From the NCBI RefSeq assembly GCF_000980815.1, contig NZ_CP011311.1, positions 1,317,815 to 1,381,814 on the forward strand: 64,000 nt of DNA, read 5' to 3'. This document shows positions 1 through 9,138 of this stretch, piece by piece. Numbering within the stretch: the stretch's first letter is position 1; each line of letters opens with the position of its first letter. The notes under the pieces are model-generated. The model searched no databases. It had not been told where the DNA came from and was given only the letters and a program-made list of their open reading frames with translations. The stretch is from Corynebacterium camporealensis. Lineage in GTDB: Bacteria; Actinomycetota; Actinomycetes; Mycobacteriales; Mycobacteriaceae. Made by a program: the position numbers and the translations under genes.

Positions 1-825
1 AACGCCGCTACGCCCTTTATCGCGGGTCTGGAAGGCACCGGACGCGTCGTGCACGACCCCAAGGGCGAGATTGCCCCGGGCACCATGGTCGCCTGGGACC
101 ACGCCTTTGGCTCTTATGCCGAACAGGTCTGCGTGAGCCGCGACCGCCTGGTTGCCGTGCCGGAGGAGATTTCTTCCGACGTCGCCGGCTCCATGCTCTT
201 ACAAGGCATGACCGCCCATTACCTCACCCACGGCGTCTACCAGCTCGGTGAAGGCGCTAGCTGCCTCGTCACCGCCGGTGCCGGTGGCGTCGGCCTCATC
301 CTTACCCAGATGGCCAAGGCACTGGGTGCCACCGTCTACTCCGTGGTTTCGTCGCCAGAGAAAGAAAAGCTCGCCTACGAAGCTGGTGCCGACCAAGTCT
401 TCTTCTACGACAGCGGTCTGGCTGAGCGCGTACGCCGCTACAACGGCGGCCGCGGCGTCGACGTCGTTTACGACGGCGTGGGCAAAGACACCTTCCAGGA
501 GTCCTTAGAAGCCGTCCGCCCGCGCGGCACCGTCGCACTCTTTGGCGCGGCCTCTGGCGCCGTGGAACCCATCGATCCACAGATCCTCAACAGCCACGGC
601 TCCATCTTCCTCACCCGCCCCTCCTTGGGCGCCTGGACCTCCCAGGAAGGCGAGTTCCAGATGCGTGCCCAAGCAGTCGTGCAAATGCTTCTCGATGGCG
701 ACATCACCTTCAACGTCACTGCCAGCTACCCACTCAAAGACGCCGAGCAAGCCCACCGCGACCTCCAAGAGCGCAAGACCACCGGCTCCATCATCCTCCG
801 CGTCCGCGAGGATGAATCGAACTAG
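1..825 (+). CDS. qor: NADPH:quinone oxidoreductase, zinc-independent MDR family (5'-truncated)
   Basis: The reading frame is open from base 1, so the true start lies upstream; the visible ATG at 49 is internal because the codons before it (NAATPFIAGLEGTGRV) already match the family. The nucleotide-binding glycine motif AGAGGVG lies at about window codons 92-98, followed by the Rossmann strand ATVYSVVSS. No structural or catalytic zinc ligands are visible, which fits quinone oxidoreductases rather than zinc alcohol dehydrogenases. The family reduces quinones or enals with NADPH in the cytosol. It converges on ctaB, as in C. glutamicum. The TAG stop (823-825) lies at the centre of a perfect palindrome. 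Confidence 0.88.
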   Translation, partial: NAATPFIAGLEGTGRVVHDPKGEIAPGTMVAWDHAFGSYAEQVCVSRDRLVAVPEEISSDVAGSMLLQGMTAHYLTHGVYQLGEGASCLVTAGAGGVGLILTQMAKALGATVYSVVSSPEKEKLAYEAGADQVFFYDSGLAERVRRYNGGRGVDVVYDGVGKDTFQESLEAVRPRGTVALFGAASGAVEPIDPQILNSHGSIFLTRPSLGAWTSQEGEFQMRAQAVVQMLLDGDITFNVTASYPLKDAEQAHRDLQERKTTGSIILRVREDESN

Positions 826-836
826 TTCGATTCATC
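811..836. repeat. Perfect 26-bp palindrome spanning the qor stop codon
   Basis: The left half GATGAATCGAACT is followed by its exact reverse complement. As RNA it would form an 11-bp stem with a CTAG loop, and the TAG stop of the upstream gene sits in the centre. No T-run follows on either strand, so it is not a standard intrinsic terminator, but it may help end or stabilise the mRNA. Confidence 0.7.
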
Positions 837-867
837 GCACAACGCGATTCGACGCTCTGACGGCGCA

Positions 868-909
868 AACCCCTGGTGAAGCAGTTCATTTGTCTGCTTC
901 CCAGGGGTT
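868..909. terminator. Hairpin between convergent qor and ctaB
   Basis: AACCCCTGG-T-GAAGCAG pairs with CTGCTTC-CCAGGGGTT across a 9-nt loop, giving a 16-bp stem with one bulged base. It lies between two convergent genes, where a bidirectional terminator is expected. A clear T-tract is missing on both sides, so the termination role is inferred from position and stem strength. Confidence 0.6.
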
Positions 910-947
910 CGTCGTGTCTGTGTCGGCGCTTTCCGCCGGCGATTTCG

Positions 948-1892
948 CTAGAACAGCGCCGGCGACCAGCCGAGCATCTGGCCGATGGTCTCCCAGCCCA
1001 GGATGGCGTCGATGGACAGGCCGATAAATAGCAGGGAAAGGTAGTTGTTCGAGTAGATGAACAAGCGCATGGGCTTGACCTTGGCGCCGTTCTTGACGCC
1101 GATGTGGAGTTTGACGGCGAGGAAGAGGAAGATGCCGCCGGAAATTAGTGCTGCTGCCAGGTAGATCCAGGAAGCGGCTGGGATGATCAGGAAGGTCACG
1201 ACCAGGGTGCCGATGGTGTACCAGACAATCTGGCGGGTGACTTCCTGCTCGCTGGCAACGACCGGAAGCATTGGTACGCCAGCCTTGCGGTAGTCCTCCT
1301 TGTACTTCATGGCCAGCGCCCAAGTGTGTGGCGGGGTCCAGAAGAAGATGATGAGGAACAACACGATGGCCTGCCACCACTTGTCCGGCTCCCCTGCCGG
1401 GGCGTTGTCGCGAATAACTGCCCAGCCCACCATGGCGGGCATACAACCGGCTAGGCCGCCCCAAACGATGTTTTGGGAGTTACGCATCTTCAAGAACTTC
1501 GTGTAGACGAAGACATAGAAGAAGTTGGTCAGCAGCACGAAGAATGCTGCCAGCCAGGAATTGGCGATAACGCCCAGCCAGAAAATGGAAAGCGCCAGCA
1601 TGATCCACGCGAAGATGGTGGCGTTCTTTTTAGAGATGCTGTGGCGGACCAGCGGGCGGGCGCGGGTGCGTTGCATTTTCTGGTCGATTTCGTAGTCGAC
1701 CACGTTGTTGAAGGTGTGCGCGGCAGCCGCACCCATCCAGCCGCCGAAGATGGTGGAGATAATCAGCCAGATGTTGTCAGTGACTGCCTCCACACCACGC
1801 TGTGCCTGGAGCATTGCCGGAATTGCGGCGACGAGGAGGAGCTCAATGATCCTCGGCTTCGTAAGCGCAAAATAGGCTTTGATGGTCTCCAA
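948..1892 (-). CDS. ctaB: Protoheme IX farnesyltransferase (heme O synthase)
   Basis: Integral membrane prenyltransferase that adds a farnesyl group to heme B, giving heme O on the way to heme A of cytochrome aa3 oxidase. The 314-residue protein has about nine hydrophobic segments. The UbiA-family Asp-rich motif NxxxDxxxD is at residues 62-70 (NNVVDYEID), and the second conserved loop is [11 protein letters not shown] near residue 200. The start is TTG at 1892, preceded by a strong ribosome binding site GGAGGAA about 8 nt upstream. The gene diverges from the tkt operon, an arrangement known from C. glutamicum. A 7-bp inverted repeat lies in its leader at 1943-1972. Confidence 0.95.
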   Translation of the reverse strand: METIKAYFALTKPRIIELLLVAAIPAMLQAQRGVEAVTDNIWLIISTIFGGWMGAAAAHTFNNVVDYEIDQKMQRTRARPLVRHSISKKNATIFAWIMLALSIFWLGVIANSWLAAFFVLLTNFFYVFVYTKFLKMRNSQNIVWGGLAGCMPAMVGWAVIRDNAPAGEPDKWWQAIVLFLIIFFWTPPHTWALAMKYKEDYRKAGVPMLPVVASEQEVTRQIVWYTIGTLVVTFLIIPAASWIYLAAALISGGIFLFLAVKLHIGVKNGAKVKPMRLFIYSNNYLSLLFIGLSIDAILGWETIGQMLGWSPALF

Positions 1893-1942
1893 GGACGATT
1901 CCTCCGTTTTACGAGCACGATTAGGTGTCTTTACTTGAGCTG

Positions 1943-1972
1943 TAACGCCTGGCCACGCGAGCTAGCGTTACG
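1943..1972. repeat. Inverted repeat GTAACGC/GCGTTAC in the ctaB-tkt divergent region
   Basis: GTAACGC (1943-1949) and GCGTTAC (1966-1972) flank a 16-nt spacer, about 50 nt before the ctaB start. It could be an operator or a leader hairpin. The function is unknown. Confidence 0.4.
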
Positions 1973-2113
1973 CCCTAAGCAACTAGTCGCATAGGGGCCC
2001 TTAAAAGTTCCCAGGGTGACCTAATTAATTGTCACTGCGACAAAAGCTAACCATGCCAGCCTACAGTTTCGGCGCGTGTTTGAATAATCTCCCGCCGCAT
2101 ACGAAAAAGCCAC

Positions 2114-2119
2114 TAGACT
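2114..2119 (+). promoter_or_regulatory. Candidate -10 element of the tkt operon
   Basis: TAGACT resembles the corynebacterial -10 consensus TANANT and lies 46 nt before the chosen tkt start, predicting transcription from about 2126. No convincing -35 is visible, which is common in this genus. Confidence 0.35.
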
Positions 2120-2164
2120 GATGGAGTCAAGTTACTCCGAAAGACGTAAGTGAGGCTTTCCACA

Positions 2165-4270
2165 GTGTCGCAAAGCAAGTTGTCCCCAGAACTTCAGGCT
2201 ATGACTGAGCGCCGCTATCCTTCTGACTGGACTGACACCGACACCCGTGCTGTGGACACCGTCCGCGTGCTGGCTGCCGATGCCGTCCAGAAGTGCGGCT
2301 CCGGCCACCCGGGTACGGCTATGTCCCTCGCACCGCTGGCATACACCCTGTACCAGCGCGTTCTCAACCATGATCCGGCTGACGTGAACTGGGCAGGTCG
2401 CGACCGCTTTGTTCTCTCCGTTGGTCACTCCTCGCTGACCCAGTACATCCAGCTCTACCTGGGTGGCTTCGGTCTGGAGATGGAAGACCTGGAGGCGCTG
2501 CGTACCTGGGAGTCCAAGACCCCAGGCCACCCGGAGGTCAACCACACCAAGGGTGTGGAAATCACCACCGGCCCGCTCGGCCAGGGCCTAGCATCCTCTG
2601 TCGGTATGGCGATGGCTGCCCGCAAGGAGCGCGGCCTGCTGGACCCGGACGCTGCTCCAGGTGAGTCGCCTTTCGACCACTACATCTACGTCATCGCTTC
2701 CGACGGCGACCTGCAGGAGGGTGTCACCTCTGAGGCGTCCTCCCTGGCAGGTACCCAGCAGCTGGGCAACCTCATTGTCTTCTGGGATGACAACCGCATC
2801 TCCATCGAAGATGACACCAACATTGCCTTCAACGAAGACGTCGTTGCTCGCTACGAGGCTTATGGCTGGCACACCCAGACCGTCGATTCCGGCGAAGACG
2901 TCGTGGCCATTGAAGAGGCCGTGAAGAACGCACAGGCTGAAACCGGCCGTCCTTCCTTCATTCGTGTCAAGACCGTCATTGGCTACCCGGCACCAAACAA
3001 GATGAACACCGGCGGTGTCCACGGTGCCGCGCTTGGCGATGAAGAAGTCGCAGCCACCAAGGAAATCCTCGGCTTCGATCCGGAGCAGCACTTCCACATC
3101 GACGACGAGGTCATCGCACACACCCGCAAGCTGGTCGACCGCGGTGCGGACAAGCACGCCGAATGGCAAAAGAAGTTCGACGCCTGGGCAGAGAAGAACT
3201 CCGAGGCTAAGGAGCTCTTCGATCGTCTGCAGGCTCGTGAACTGCCAGAGAACTTCGCTGCTGAACTGCCAACCTGGGATGCCGGCGAGTCGATTGCTAC
3301 CCGTAAGGCATCGTCTGCTGCTATCCAGGCACTGGCTGCTACCCTGCCAGAGCTGTGGGGCGGTTCTGCGGACCTGGCTGGTTCCAACAACACCGTGATC
3401 AACGGTGCGGACTCCTTCGGTCCGGAATCGATTACCACCGGCGAGTGGAACGCACAGCCTTATGGCCGCAACCTGCACTTCGGTATTCGCGAGCACGCCA
3501 TGTCCGCCATCATGAACGGTGTGGCTCTGCACGGTAATACCCGTGTCTACGGCGGTACCTTCCTCATCTTCTCCGAGTACCAGTACCCGGCAGTTCGCCT
3601 GGGTGCGCTGATGGGTACCGATACCTACTACGTCTGGACCCACGACTCCATTGGTCTGGGCGAGGACGGCCCGACCCACCAGCCGGTCGAGACCCTGACC
3701 GCTCTGCGCGCCATTCCGAACCTGTCGGTCATCCGCCCGGCAGATGCTAACGAGACCGCACAGGCCTGGGCTGCTGCACTCGAGTACCAGGCTGGCCCGA
3801 AGGGCATTGCCCTGTCGCGTCAGAACCTGCCAGTGCTGGAAGGCACCAAGGAGAAGGCAGCCGAGGGCGTTCGCCGTGGCGCTTACACCCTAGTTGAGTC
3901 TTCTGCGGAGACCCCAGAGGTCATTCTGCTGGCTACCGGTTCTGAGGTCCAGATTGCTGTCGATGCCGCTGCAGAGCTCGAGAAGGCTGGTACCCCAACC
4001 CGCGTGGTATCCGCACCGTGCCTCGAGTGGTTCGACGAGCAGGATGCTGACTACCGCGAGTCCGTGCTGCCTTCTGCCGTGACCGCCCGCGTCTCCGTCG
4101 AGGCTGGCCTGGCGATGCCGTGGTACAAGTACACCGGCAGCTACGGTCGCAACATCTCCCTGGAGCACTACGGTGCCTCCGCTCCGGCAGAAGAGCTCTT
4201 CGAGCGCTTCGGCTTTACTGTCGATGCCGTCGTCAACGCCGCTCAGGAATCCCTGGCGGAGTCCAAGTAA
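2165..4270 (+). CDS. tkt: Transketolase
   Basis: Thiamine-diphosphate enzyme of the non-oxidative pentose phosphate pathway that moves two-carbon units between sugar phosphates. The N-terminal signature (CGSGHPGTAMSLAPLAYTLY) is followed by the thiamine-binding stretch SDGDLQEG near residues 179-186 and WDDNRISI. The pyrimidine-domain motif is GLGEDGPTHQPVE. I chose GTG at 2165 (701 residues, close to the about 700-residue C. glutamicum enzyme) because GAGG lies 9 nt upstream; a GTG at 2150 would add five residues. It is the first gene of tkt-tal-zwf-opcA-pgl, which unites both arms of the pathway. Confidence 0.96.
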   Translation: MSQSKLSPELQAMTERRYPSDWTDTDTRAVDTVRVLAADAVQKCGSGHPGTAMSLAPLAYTLYQRVLNHDPADVNWAGRDRFVLSVGHSSLTQYIQLYLGGFGLEMEDLEALRTWESKTPGHPEVNHTKGVEITTGPLGQGLASSVGMAMAARKERGLLDPDAAPGESPFDHYIYVIASDGDLQEGVTSEASSLAGTQQLGNLIVFWDDNRISIEDDTNIAFNEDVVARYEAYGWHTQTVDSGEDVVAIEEAVKNAQAETGRPSFIRVKTVIGYPAPNKMNTGGVHGAALGDEEVAATKEILGFDPEQHFHIDDEVIAHTRKLVDRGADKHAEWQKKFDAWAEKNSEAKELFDRLQARELPENFAAELPTWDAGESIATRKASSAAIQALAATLPELWGGSADLAGSNNTVINGADSFGPESITTGEWNAQPYGRNLHFGIREHAMSAIMNGVALHGNTRVYGGTFLIFSEYQYPAVRLGALMGTDTYYVWTHDSIGLGEDGPTHQPVETLTALRAIPNLSVIRPADANETAQAWAAALEYQAGPKGIALSRQNLPVLEGTKEKAAEGVRRGAYTLVESSAETPEVILLATGSEVQIAVDAAAELEKAGTPTRVVSAPCLEWFDEQDADYRESVLPSAVTARVSVEAGLAMPWYKYTGSYGRNISLEHYGASAPAEELFERFGFTVDAVVNAAQESLAESK

Positions 4271-4297
4271 GAAGCTTTGGGCAGAAAGGACAATCCC

Positions 4298-5383
4298 ATG
4301 AGCACTATTGATGATCTCGCCCAACTGGGCACCGCAACCTGGCTCGACGACCTGTCTCGCCAGCGCCTCGAGTCCGGCAACTTAGAAGAAATCATCGACT
4401 CCAAGTCGATTGTTGGTGTGACCACCAACCCAGCTATCTTCGCCACCGCCATGTCGCAGGGCACTGCTTACGATGCAGACATCGCTAAGCTGCGCGATGC
4501 CGGAGCCGATGTCGATTCCGCCGTGTACTCCCTGGCTATCGACGATGTGCGCAACGCCTGTGACCTCTTTGCTGAGGTCTACACCTCCACGCAGGGCCGC
4601 GATGGCCGCGTGTCCATCGAGGTCGACCCACGCATCTCCGATGATGCAGATGCGACCTTGAAGCAGGCACGCGAGCTGTGGCAGCAGGTCGACCGCCCGA
4701 ATCTGCTGATTAAGATTCCGGCAACCACCGGTTCCCTGCCGGCTATCACCGATGCCCTGGCAGAAGGCATCTCGGTCAATGTCACCCTGATTTTCTCCGT
4801 GGAGCGCTACGCCGAGGTCATCGACGCCTTCAAGGAAGGTGTGCGCCGTGCCGAGGACAACGGCCTCGATGTGCGTTCTATTCACTCCGTAGCGTCCTTC
4901 TTCGTTTCCCGCCTGGATACCGAAGTAGACAAGCGCCTGGAGGCCATCGGGTCTGATGAGGCACTCGCACTGCGTGGCGAGGCTGGTGTGGCTAACGCAC
5001 AGCGTGCGTACGCACTGTTCCAGAAGGAGCTGGCTGAGGCCGAGGACGTGCCGCAGGGCACCAACCCGCAGCGTCCACTGTGGGCATCGACTGGCGTGAA
5101 GAACCCGGATTACCCGGCAACGCTCTACGTCAGCGAGCTGGCTGGTCCGGACACCGTCAACACCATGCCGGAGTCCACCATCGATGCAGTGCTGGAGTCT
5201 GACTCCCTGCACGGCGATACCCTGAGCAACTCTGCTGATGAAGCCAATGAAACCTTCGCCGCACTGGAGAAGGTCGGCATTGATTTCCCGGATGTGTTCG
5301 CACAGCTGGAACGCGAAGGTGTCGATAAATTCGTCGCTGCCTGGGAGGAACTGCTCGAATCTATGGCTGCTCGCCTCAAGTAG
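4298..5383 (+). CDS. tal: Transaldolase
   Basis: Transfers dihydroxyacetone units between sugar phosphates in the pentose phosphate pathway. The 361-residue length suits the bacterial long form. The motif TNPAIFATAM lies near residue 47, and the Schiff-base lysine is K139 in NLLIKIPATTG. The ATG at 4298 has an ideal ribosome binding site AGAAAGGA 7 nt upstream, which decides it over an in-frame TTG at 4277. The gap to tkt is 27 nt and the two are surely co-transcribed. C-terminal residues AWEELL and ESMAARL complete the TIM barrel. Confidence 0.96.
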   Translation: MSTIDDLAQLGTATWLDDLSRQRLESGNLEEIIDSKSIVGVTTNPAIFATAMSQGTAYDADIAKLRDAGADVDSAVYSLAIDDVRNACDLFAEVYTSTQGRDGRVSIEVDPRISDDADATLKQARELWQQVDRPNLLIKIPATTGSLPAITDALAEGISVNVTLIFSVERYAEVIDAFKEGVRRAEDNGLDVRSIHSVASFFVSRLDTEVDKRLEAIGSDEALALRGEAGVANAQRAYALFQKELAEAEDVPQGTNPQRPLWASTGVKNPDYPATLYVSELAGPDTVNTMPESTIDAVLESDSLHGDTLSNSADEANETFAALEKVGIDFPDVFAQLEREGVDKFVAAWEELLESMAARLK

Positions 5384-5467
5384 TCAGGTTTTGCCGCCAA
5401 AACCAATGAGCAACGGATAGAATAATGCGCTGAACGACGTTAAGTGGAACCCGCGAAAGGACTTTCC

Positions 5468-7000
5468 ATGGAACAAACCAGCGCATGGCGCAATCCGTTG
5501 CGCAACCCGAAGGACAAGCGACTCCCGCGAATCGCAGGTCCTTCGGGCATGGTGATCTTTGGTGTCACCGGCGACCTCGCCCGGAAGAAACTGCTTCCGG
5601 CTATTTACGATCTCGCTAACCGCGGATTGCTGCCTGCTGGTTTTACCCTCGTTGGCTACGGCCGCCGTGACTGGGACAAAGCCCAGTTCGGCGAGTACGT
5701 CAAAGAGGCAGTCCAGCAGCGCGCCCGAACCAAGTTCAACGAGCATGTCTGGCAGCACCTTGCCCAAGGCATTGAGTTCGTCGAAGGTGCCTTCGACGAC
5801 GCCGGCTTTGATCACCTCTCTGCCCGCCTGCAGGAACTCGATACTGCACGCGGTACCGGTGGCAACTGGGCTTACTACCTGTCTGTGCCACCGGAGTTCT
5901 TCTCTAACATCTGCCACCAGCTCGAGCGCGTCGGCATGGCAGCAAGTGATGAAGAAGCCTGGCGCCGTGTGATCATCGAAAAGCCTTTTGGCCACGACCA
6001 GAAGTCCGCACACGAGCTCAACGAGATCGTCAACGCGGTCTTCCCGGAGTCTTCGGTCTTTCGTATCGACCACTACCTGGGCAAAGAGACCGTGCAAAAC
6101 ATCATGGCGCTGCGCTTTGCCAACCAGATTTTTGAGCCGATGTGGAACGCGCACTACATCGACCACGTGCAGATCACCATGGCCGAAGATATCGGCCTGG
6201 GCGGTCGCGCCGGTTACTACGACGGCATTGGCGCTGCCCGCGACGTTATCCAGAACCACCTGCTGCAGCTACTCGCCCTAGTCGCCATGGAAGAGCCATC
6301 TTCCTTCGAACCAGCAGCGCTGCAGGCAGAAAAGATTAAGGTCCTGCGCGCCACGCACCCGATGCATCCACTGGGCAAGACCACCGCGCGTGGCCAGTAC
6401 TCTGCTGGCTGGCAGGGCTCTCAATACGTCAAGGGCTTGCGCGAGGAAGAGGGCTTCGATCCCGAATCCACCACGGAAACCTACGCGGCCTGCACTCTCG
6501 AGGTGAACTCTCGTCGTTGGGGCGGCGTGCCTTTCTACCTGCGTACCGGCAAGCGCCTGGGCCGCCGCGTGACCGAGATTGCCCTGGTCTTCAAAGCGGC
6601 ACCGCACCAGCCTCTCGATGGTGGCCAGACCGATGATCTCGGCCAAAATGCCGTTGTTATCCGCGTCCAGCCCGATGAAGGCGTGACCATGCGCTTTGGT
6701 TCTAAGGTTCCAGGTTCCACCATGGAAGTCCGCGACGTGAACATGGACTTCGCTTATGCGCAGGCCTTCAACGAAGAATCCCCTGAGGCCTATGAGCGCC
6801 TCATTCTCGATGCGTTGCTGGATGAGTCCTCGCTCTTCCCCACTAACGAAGAAGTTGAGCTGTCCTGGGAAATCCTGGACCCGATTATTGAGTACTGGGC
6901 CAAGAGCGGCCAGCCGGAAAAATACGCCGCTGGTACTTGGGGTCCTGAGTCCGCCGACAAGATGCTGCGCCGCCGGGGCCATACCTGGCGCCGCCCATAG
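5468..7000 (+). CDS. zwf: Glucose-6-phosphate 1-dehydrogenase
   Basis: Oxidises glucose 6-phosphate to 6-phosphogluconolactone with NADP, the entry to the oxidative pentose phosphate pathway. The dinucleotide-binding motif GVTGDLA is at residues 32-38, and the substrate-binding and catalytic motif RIDHYLGKE is near residues 199-207. The ATG at 5468 follows GCGAAAGGA by 6 nt; an upstream in-frame GTG at 5444 has no such site. The product has 510 residues, the usual size. It lies between tal and opcA; in corynebacteria Zwf works together with OpcA. Confidence 0.96.
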   Translation: MEQTSAWRNPLRNPKDKRLPRIAGPSGMVIFGVTGDLARKKLLPAIYDLANRGLLPAGFTLVGYGRRDWDKAQFGEYVKEAVQQRARTKFNEHVWQHLAQGIEFVEGAFDDAGFDHLSARLQELDTARGTGGNWAYYLSVPPEFFSNICHQLERVGMAASDEEAWRRVIIEKPFGHDQKSAHELNEIVNAVFPESSVFRIDHYLGKETVQNIMALRFANQIFEPMWNAHYIDHVQITMAEDIGLGGRAGYYDGIGAARDVIQNHLLQLLALVAMEEPSSFEPAALQAEKIKVLRATHPMHPLGKTTARGQYSAGWQGSQYVKGLREEEGFDPESTTETYAACTLEVNSRRWGGVPFYLRTGKRLGRRVTEIALVFKAAPHQPLDGGQTDDLGQNAVVIRVQPDEGVTMRFGSKVPGSTMEVRDVNMDFAYAQAFNEESPEAYERLILDALLDESSLFPTNEEVELSWEILDPIIEYWAKSGQPEKYAAGTWGPESADKMLRRRGHTWRRP

Positions 7001-7018
7001 ACTGCGAGGAGCTTGCCA

Positions 7019-7954
7019 ATGATTATCCCTTTGGAGAATACGACCACGCGTCACATCGCAGCGCAGCTGATTGAGGCGCAGGAGCACTACACCCTGACCA
7101 CTGGTCGCGTGCTCACCCTCATCGTCATGGCGCATGCCGACGAGAACCTGGAGTCCCTGCTCGACGCTGTGCGTGATGCCTCCCACGAGCACCCTTCGCG
7201 TTTGCTGGTGGTGCGCTCTGGTGATCCGGAAGAAGAAACCCGCCTGGATGCCGAACTCCGTGTCGGTGGCGAAGCTGGCGCTTCCGAGATGGTCGTGATG
7301 CATCTGCACGGCGACCTCACTGACCATGCCGAGGCTGTAGTCACGCCACTGCTGTTGCCAGATACCCCTATCGTTGCGTGGTGGCCTTCCAAGTGCCCAC
7401 CGGCACCAGCACAGCACCCCATTGGCGTTATCGCTCAGCGCCGCATCACCAATATCGCTGCCGATGGCCACATCACCCCGCAAGACCTGCAGAAGCTTTC
7501 TGAAGGCTACGCACCTGGCGATTCCGATATGACGTGGGCTGCGTTGACCTTGTGGCGCGGTGTTGTTGCCTCCGCGCTGGATCGCCCACCGCATGAGCCA
7601 GTGGAGTCCGTGGAAATCACCGCTCCGGAAGGCAACCCGGCTGCTGACTTTGCCGCCGGTTGGCTTCTCGATGCCCTGGCTGTTCCCGTCGTCCGGCGTA
7701 CCGAACCGGCAGCTGACGACGAAGCCTTCCCGATCACGAGCCTGCGTTTCCACCGCGCCGATTCTTACGTCGAAGTTGCTGTGGTTGATAAGTCCACCCT
7801 GCGCGTACAGGTACCTGGTTCACCGGAATCCTTGGTGTCGTTGAGCAAGCGTTCGCAGGCGGAAATCCTGTCTGAAGAGCTGCGTCACCTCGACGCGGAT
7901 AAAACCTATGCCCATGCTCTCCGTGCATTGGACCGCGTGGGCTACAGTGAGTAG
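7019..7954 (+). CDS. opcA: Glucose-6-phosphate dehydrogenase assembly protein
   Basis: OpcA is an allosteric or assembly partner of glucose-6-phosphate dehydrogenase in cyanobacteria and actinobacteria. The family core is easy to recognise: RVLTLIV, REHPSR-like EHPSRLLVV, RVGGEAGASEMVV, VVTPLLLPDTPIVAWWP and DTDMTWA-like DSDMTWAALT. The ATG at 7019 is chosen because GAGGA ends 8 nt upstream; a TTG at 7013 would add two residues. The product has 311 residues. The gap to zwf is only 18 nt, which fits obligate co-expression with Zwf. Confidence 0.93.
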   Translation: MIIPLENTTTRHIAAQLIEAQEHYTLTTGRVLTLIVMAHADENLESLLDAVRDASHEHPSRLLVVRSGDPEEETRLDAELRVGGEAGASEMVVMHLHGDLTDHAEAVVTPLLLPDTPIVAWWPSKCPPAPAQHPIGVIAQRRITNIAADGHITPQDLQKLSEGYAPGDSDMTWAALTLWRGVVASALDRPPHEPVESVEITAPEGNPAADFAAGWLLDALAVPVVRRTEPAADDEAFPITSLRFHRADSYVEVAVVDKSTLRVQVPGSPESLVSLSKRSQAEILSEELRHLDADKTYAHALRALDRVGYSE

Positions 7955-8001
7955 CTAGCGCCCCTACATTCGACCTTCGTTTAAGGACTGATTACTCCAC
8001 T

Positions 8002-8763
8002 ATGGTGACCGTTCATCGCCACCGCGACCTCGACGAACTTGTCTCGGCTGCCGCAACTCGCTTTTTAGAAACCGTAGCCGGAATTCAGGCTTCTGGCGGC
8101 GGCGTCCACGGCGACGGTGTGGCCCGCGTCGTACTCACCGGCGGCACCGCTGGTATCGCGACCCTGCGTGAGCTCGCACGCCTCGACTTCGCCGCCGAAC
8201 AGCAGGGTGAGGACTTCCCTGCCCTGCGCATCGACTGGTCGCGTGTCCACGTCTTTTTCGGTGATGAGCGCAACGTTCCGATCTCTGACCCGGATTCCAA
8301 CGAAGGCCAAGCCAAAGAGGCACTGCTGGATCGCGTTGCCGTCCCGCCGCGCAACATCCATGGTTTCGACCTGGGTGCGGTCTCCATGGAGGCAGCTGCC
8401 GACGCCTACGGCCCAGAAATCAAGGACTTTGCTCCCAAAGGCTTCGACATTCACTTACTCGGCATGGGCGGTGAAGGCCACATTAACTCGCTGTTCCCAC
8501 ACAGCGAAGCTACCGCCGAACAAGAAAAGCTTGCCGTCCCGGTGCACGATTCCCCGAAGCCACCATCAGAGCGCATCACCTTGACCTTCCCCGCCATCGC
8601 ACGCGCAGAACGTGTCTGGCTGCTAGTCTCCGGCGAGGAAAAGGCCACTGCCGTCTCACACGTCGTCGAAGGTGCCCCCGCCGAGGAATGGCCTGCTGCC
8701 GGCGCCCAGGGCAAGCAGGAAACCCTGCTCTTTGTCACCGAGGATGCTGCTTCCGAGACCTAA
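8002..8763 (+). CDS. pgl: 6-phosphogluconolactonase
   Basis: Hydrolyses 6-phosphogluconolactone after Zwf. The DevB/SOL-type protein of 253 residues shows the motifs TGGTAG near residue 47, FGDERNVP near 91 and LGMGGEGHINSLFPHS near 153, which form the sugar-phosphate site of the NagB-like fold. It is the last gene of the tkt operon, with a 47-nt gap after opcA. A strong hairpin terminator follows 13 nt after the stop and is shared with convergent secG. In C. glutamicum ppc lies between this point and secG; here it is absent. Confidence 0.93.
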   Translation: MVTVHRHRDLDELVSAAATRFLETVAGIQASGGGVHGDGVARVVLTGGTAGIATLRELARLDFAAEQQGEDFPALRIDWSRVHVFFGDERNVPISDPDSNEGQAKEALLDRVAVPPRNIHGFDLGAVSMEAAADAYGPEIKDFAPKGFDIHLLGMGGEGHINSLFPHSEATAEQEKLAVPVHDSPKPPSERITLTFPAIARAERVWLLVSGEEKATAVSHVVEGAPAEEWPAAGAQGKQETLLFVTEDAASET

Positions 8764-8775
8764 AGCGCACATAGC

Positions 8776-8820
8776 TAAAGCGCCTTCCCTGCTCACGATG
8801 AGCACTGGGAAGGCGCTTTA
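8776..8820. terminator. Bidirectional terminator between pgl and secG
   Basis: TAAAGCGCCTTCCC pairs with GGGAAGGCGCTTTA, with an inner TGCTCA/TGAGCA stem around CGA. The arms end in an A-rich left flank and AAAAGTTTTGG on the right, so it can act on both strands for the convergent pgl and secG. Confidence 0.85.
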
Positions 8821-8834
8821 AAAGTTTTGGCTGC

Positions 8835-9071
8835 TTAGGCCGCGTAAGCCTGAATCAGGTTCAGGCCGATGATGCAGGCCAGCCAAATGATTACCATCAC
8901 GATGGTGACGCGGTCCAGGTTCTTCTCCACGACGGTCGAGCCGGACAGGTTCGACTGCACGCCGCCACCGAAGAGGCTGGACAGGCCACCGCCCTTGCCC
9001 TTGTGCAGCAGCACGAAGATGGACATCAGCACAGCGGCGATCACCAAGATGATTTCTAGGGCCAAGACCAT
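8835..9071 (-). CDS. secG: Preprotein translocase subunit SecG
   Basis: Small membrane subunit of the SecYEG channel. The 78-residue protein has two hydrophobic helices (about residues 2-20 and 54-75) joined by a glycine- and serine-rich loop (HKGKGGGLSSLFGGG), the usual SecG pattern. Many neighbours start with MV-LALEIIL-like sequences in corynebacteria. It lies 124 nt downstream of tpiA, after a hairpin at 9139-9187, so part of its expression may depend on read-through or on its own promoter. Homologues are found at this place in C. glutamicum. Confidence 0.93.
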   Translation of the reverse strand: MVLALEIILVIAAVLMSIFVLLHKGKGGGLSSLFGGGVQSNLSGSTVVEKNLDRVTIVMVIIWLACIIGLNLIQAYAA

Positions 9072-9138
9072 AGTTTAGGATTCCTCGCTTAAAGCAATTA
9101 CTACAGCGCTAGCTAGCGCCTGGTTCTTCGTGCAACTC

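Noticed and set aside
2588..3679. Long open frame opposite tkt, and similar frames opposite carB, pgk, gap and alaS
   Set aside because: They are antisense shadows of conserved genes in GC-rich DNA, with no ribosome binding sites or recognisable protein families.
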